From positions 1 through 9,029 of the forward strand of contig CAMPJM010000141.1 of NCBI GenBank assembly GCA_946886805.1: a stretch of DNA of 9,029 nucleotides, in the 5' to 3' direction. The notes beneath the pieces are model-generated. The model did no database searches, was not told the origin of the DNA, and was given only the letters and a program-made list of their open reading frames with translations. Of the stretch, positions 7,038 through 9,029 are shown in pieces. The DNA is from an uncultured Flammeovirgaceae bacterium. GTDB lineage: Bacteria; Bacteroidota; Bacteroidia; Cytophagales; Cyclobacteriaceae. Each line of letters begins with the position of its first letter. Position 1 is the stretch's first letter. The position numbers were made by a program, and so were the translations under genes.

Positions 7038-7568
7038 TTATTTTTTTGCCACTACAACACTTTTAATATTTAATTTACTAGTAGACGGATAAGTGTTGGC
7101 CGTTAAGGTTACGGTTTTGTTTTGTACACCTGGCTTGTTTGAACTATTGAATTCAACAACAATCTCTCCTGTTCCGCCTGCTGGGATTGGAGTTTTAGGA
7201 TAACTAGGAACTGTACAGCCACAAGTTGCCTTTGCATCTTGAATAACTAAGGGAGCTTCTCCTGTATTGGTAAAGGTAAAAGTATGTGTCACAACATCTC
7301 CTTCAGTGATTTGACCAAAATCATGAACAGTTTTTGCAAAACTGAATGCTGGTAATGGACCATCTGGTTTAGTTTCGGTTTCTGCAGCAGTTTGCGTAAC
7401 AGGTTGGTTTAAATTAGGTTGAACATTTCCTTGAATTTGGCCTTTATTTTCGATTTCTACCACCCTTCTTTCTAAACTGGAAACTCTTTTCTCAAGATCA
7501 CTATTGCATCCAGCCATTAAAGTTAATACGAAAAGGAAGCTTAATAAATTTGTTGTTACTTTTTTCAT
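7038..7568 (-). CDS. DUF1573 domain lipoprotein
   Basis: This 176-residue protein has a lipoprotein signal: basic MKK, a hydrophobic stretch, and lipobox LMAGC with the lipidated Cys at 21. Mature residues about 24-42 form a short coiled coil with a clean 4-3-4-3 pattern (L25, V29, L32, V36, I39). A Q/N/T/P-rich linker follows to about residue 72. Residues about 74-173 form a DUF1573 immunoglobulin-like beta domain with the characteristic HDFGQI motif, FTFTNTGEAPL and the paired cysteines C116/C118 in ATCGCTVP. The protein should sit on the periplasmic face of a membrane, most likely the outer membrane. Its function is unknown; DUF1573 proteins are very common in Bacteroidota, and this one sits in the usual place before yajC. 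It may have its own promoter and an imperfect dyad upstream. Confidence 0.92.
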   Translation of the reverse strand: MKKVTTNLLSFLFVLTLMAGCNSDLEKRVSSLERRVVEIENKGQIQGNVQPNLNQPVTQTAAETETKPDGPLPAFSFAKTVHDFGQITEGDVVTHTFTFTNTGEAPLVIQDAKATCGCTVPSYPKTPIPAGGTGEIVVEFNSSNKPGVQNKTVTLTANTYPSTSKLNIKSVVVAKK

Positions 7569-7603
7569 TTTGATAATTTTAAATATTGGCAGTTTTTATT
7601 TCA

Positions 7604-7631
7604 GTTGATTAGCATCAGATGCTCAATCAAC
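7604..7631. terminator. Imperfect 28-bp inverted repeat; possible terminator, leader hairpin or operator
   Basis: The left arm GTTGATTAGCATC (7604-7616) pairs with the right arm GATGCTCAATCAAC (7618-7631) around a single central A, with one unpaired C at 7624. In RNA the centre would open into a loop of a few bases. The dyad lies between the isocitrate dehydrogenase stop and the DUF1573 start, 35 nt before the latter. As a terminator for the dehydrogenase it is atypical: the minus strand after the stem reads TGAAATAAAAACTG, without a run of T. A protein-binding site or an mRNA-stabilising hairpin is equally possible. Confidence 0.45.
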
Positions 7632-7633
7632 CA

Positions 7634-7641
7634 CGAAATTA
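7634..7641 (-). promoter_or_regulatory. Candidate -7 promoter element of the DUF1573 gene
   Basis: The minus strand reads TAATTTCG, the same 8-mer found ahead of the SNF2 gene and one base from the Bacteroidota TAnnTTTG consensus. It abuts the 28-bp dyad, so transcription would start within the dyad about 60 nt before the DUF1573 ATG. There is no convincing -33 TTTG. The support is only a short motif and its position. Confidence 0.2.
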
Positions 7642-7663
7642 TTGTTTTTTAAGTTTTGTAAAG

Positions 7664-8668
7664 TTACTTTTTTAGATTATCTATAACATGGGTAGTAAAT
7701 TCTTTAGTTCCGGCTTTTCCACCCAAATCCCCTGTTCTGGTAGCCGGGTTTTTTAGAGTTTCCACAAGAGCCTGGTCAATTTTATCCCCATAGTCCTGCA
7801 GGCCCAGGTGATTGAGCATCAGGATTGCTGATTTTATAAGTGCGGTTGGGTTTGCCTTATTCTGCCCGGCGATGTCAGGCGCCGTTCCATGAACGGCTTC
7901 AAAGATGGCAACCTCATTTCCTATATTAGCACCGGCTACTATGCCAAGGCCACCAACTAAACCTGCACACAGGTCAGATAATATGTCGCCGAATAAATTT
8001 GTAGTGACAACCACCTCAAATTGCTCTGGTCTCATAACAAGCTGCATGCACATATTATCGATGATTTTGTCCTCAAGTACTATGTCGGGATAGTCTTTGG
8101 CTACGGCATTTCCAGCATCTATAAATAGCTTTCCAGCACTTTTTAGGATATTGGCTTTATGAACAAGTGTAATTTTTTTCTTGCCAAATTTATGCGCATA
8201 CTCGAAAGCTGCCTTTACAATATTTATACACCCTTCTTTTGTTACCCTCGCTATGGAATCTGATATTCCTAAGCGTTCATCAAAAAATTCCAGACCAGAA
8301 TATAATCCTTCAGTATTTTCTCTAAACAATACAAGGTTTACATTGTCAAATTTAGAAGGTAAGCCTTCCTGGGAAATGCATGGTCGCAGATTTTGATATA
8401 GTTCAAACATCTGGCGCAGTTGAACATTTACGCTTTTAAAGCCTTTGCCTACCGGAGTGGTAATAGGGCCTTTAAGAGCCACCTTGTTCCGGTTTAAGGA
8501 AGCTATCAACGTGTCAGGGATCAGCTGCCCCTTGGATTCAAAAGTCACCTGGCCTGCATTTTCTTCCTCCCACTCAATAGGAACCTGGGCTGCTTTAAAT
8601 ATCGCTTTTACAGATGCAGTAATCTCAGGACCAATTCCATCTCCTTCTATTAGAGTTACTTTTTTCAT
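7664..8668 (-). CDS. icd: NAD-type isocitrate dehydrogenase (isocitrate/isopropylmalate dehydrogenase family)
   Basis: This 334-residue cytoplasmic beta-decarboxylating dehydrogenase probably oxidises isocitrate to 2-oxoglutarate in the TCA cycle. Visible motifs are the N-terminal EGDGIGPEI (8-16); the substrate loop SVNVQLRQ (79-86) with S79, N81 and R85; R95 in [13 protein letters not shown] (116-125); catalytic K171 in HKANIL; and the metal site D204 with FGDILSD (D228, D232). The cofactor loop HGTAPDIAG (260-268) has D265-I266, where NADP enzymes such as E. coli Icd have Lys-Tyr, so NAD is the expected cofactor. The segments [10 protein letters not shown] and [14 protein letters not shown] resemble mitochondrial IDH3 more than isopropylmalate dehydrogenase. 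Homoisocitrate dehydrogenase is a less likely alternative. The start at 8668 is 11 nt after the YtxH-like gene, suggesting co-transcription. No catalytic residue is missing. Confidence 0.9.
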   Translation of the reverse strand: MKKVTLIEGDGIGPEITASVKAIFKAAQVPIEWEEENAGQVTFESKGQLIPDTLIASLNRNKVALKGPITTPVGKGFKSVNVQLRQMFELYQNLRPCISQEGLPSKFDNVNLVLFRENTEGLYSGLEFFDERLGISDSIARVTKEGCINIVKAAFEYAHKFGKKKITLVHKANILKSAGKLFIDAGNAVAKDYPDIVLEDKIIDNMCMQLVMRPEQFEVVVTTNLFGDILSDLCAGLVGGLGIVAGANIGNEVAIFEAVHGTAPDIAGQNKANPTALIKSAILMLNHLGLQDYGDKIDQALVETLKNPATRTGDLGGKAGTKEFTTHVIDNLKK

Positions 8669-8679
8669 ATCAGGAATGA

Positions 8680-8979
8680 TTACTTTTTTTCCTTTATTTG
8701 ACCTATCAGCTCTTCTACATCGTCCAATAATTTTTCTGCCTTCTCTCTGGCATCGCTTATCACTTTTTGGCCTTCTGATTTTGCTTCACTTGGGTATAAA
8801 TCTTTGCCTTTTACAAGCTCATCCAACAACTCTTCAAGTGTCCTTCTTAGCTTATCCAGCCGATAAGTAAGCCTGTCACGAGTATTAGATCCTTTGTCAG
8901 GAGCGTAAAGAATTCCAAAAATTGCTCCAGCAGATGCAGCTGTAATAAATATAAGAATGTTGCCTACTGTCTTATTCAT
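8680..8979 (-). CDS. YtxH-like small membrane protein
   Basis: This 99-residue protein has one hydrophobic segment near the N-terminus (about 6-25, rich in Gly and Ala), followed at once by the YtxH signature LYAPDKGSNTRDRL (24-37). The rest is a highly charged, mainly helical tail with coiled-coil character (LRRTLEELLDEL, then EKAEKLLDDVEELIGQI). Family members are often labelled general stress or gas-vesicle-like proteins, but their molecular role is unknown. The ATG at 8979 gives the usual short N-terminus before the membrane segment. The gene stands directly upstream of the isocitrate dehydrogenase gene with an 11-nt gap, so the two probably share a transcript. Whether the pairing is functional is unclear. 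Confidence 0.85.
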   Translation of the reverse strand: MNKTVGNILIFITAASAGAIFGILYAPDKGSNTRDRLTYRLDKLRRTLEELLDELVKGKDLYPSEAKSEGQKVISDAREKAEKLLDDVEELIGQIKEKK

Positions 8980-8997
8980 ATTTATTTATTTTGTTTT

Positions 8998-9006
8998 CAA
9001 AGTCTA
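8998..9006 (-). promoter_or_regulatory. Candidate -7 region of the YtxH-like gene
   Basis: The minus strand reads TAGACTTTG, like the Bacteroidota TAnnTTTG element but with a one-base longer spacer. It lies 18 nt upstream of the ATG at 8979, which would give a short AT-rich leader. No convincing -33 element is visible in the remaining bases. The window ends 23 bases further on, so an upstream gene and promoter outside cannot be excluded. Confidence 0.22.
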
Positions 9007-9029
9007 TTAAAAGTTGTTGGAAAATTATC

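Noticed and set aside
8445..8870. 141-codon open frame on the plus strand
   Set aside because: It runs opposite the isocitrate dehydrogenase start and the YtxH-like gene, both well supported; its translation has no family features.

Overview
The window looks like a low-to-moderate G+C chromosomal segment from a member of the Bacteroidota, probably Cytophagales-like. Three things point there: the block DUF1573 lipoprotein - yajC - ybbR - coaE, a gene order common in that phylum; start codons mostly without clear Shine-Dalgarno sequences; and AT-rich intergenic DNA. The genus cannot be fixed from sequence alone. All main genes appear intact, and I see no insertion sequence, tRNA, rRNA, CRISPR array or phage gene.

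Region 1 (about 1-3862, minus strand) is one very large gene for a 1252-residue SNF2-family ATPase with two N-terminal SWIM-type zinc motifs and a complete C-terminal helicase core. Region 2 (3863-4653, plus strand) starts with a 148-bp divergent intergenic region carrying a 15-bp palindrome overlapping a direct repeat. It is followed by a two-gene toxin-antitoxin module: a ribbon-helix-helix antitoxin overlapped by 20 nt by a GTG-started PIN-domain ribonuclease toxin. Region 3 (4776-5036, plus strand) is a small AT-rich hypothetical gene that converges on coaE.

Region 4 (5053-8979, minus strand, transcribed right to left) is housekeeping DNA. A YtxH-like membrane protein and an NAD-type isocitrate dehydrogenase form a close pair. 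After an intergenic region with an imperfect 28-bp dyad come the DUF1573 lipoprotein, yajC (Sec accessory), a YbbR-domain membrane protein and coaE (last step of coenzyme A synthesis). yajC, ybbR and coaE are separated by 9 and 1 nt and are almost certainly one operon.

The housekeeping half looks ordinary. The accessory half (SNF2/SWIM protein, toxin-antitoxin pair, orphan small protein) is where anything new would lie. I did not find convincing evidence of a previously undescribed multi-gene system. The best leads are the paired SWIM motifs, the probable toxin-antitoxin operator and the dyad ahead of the DUF1573 gene.
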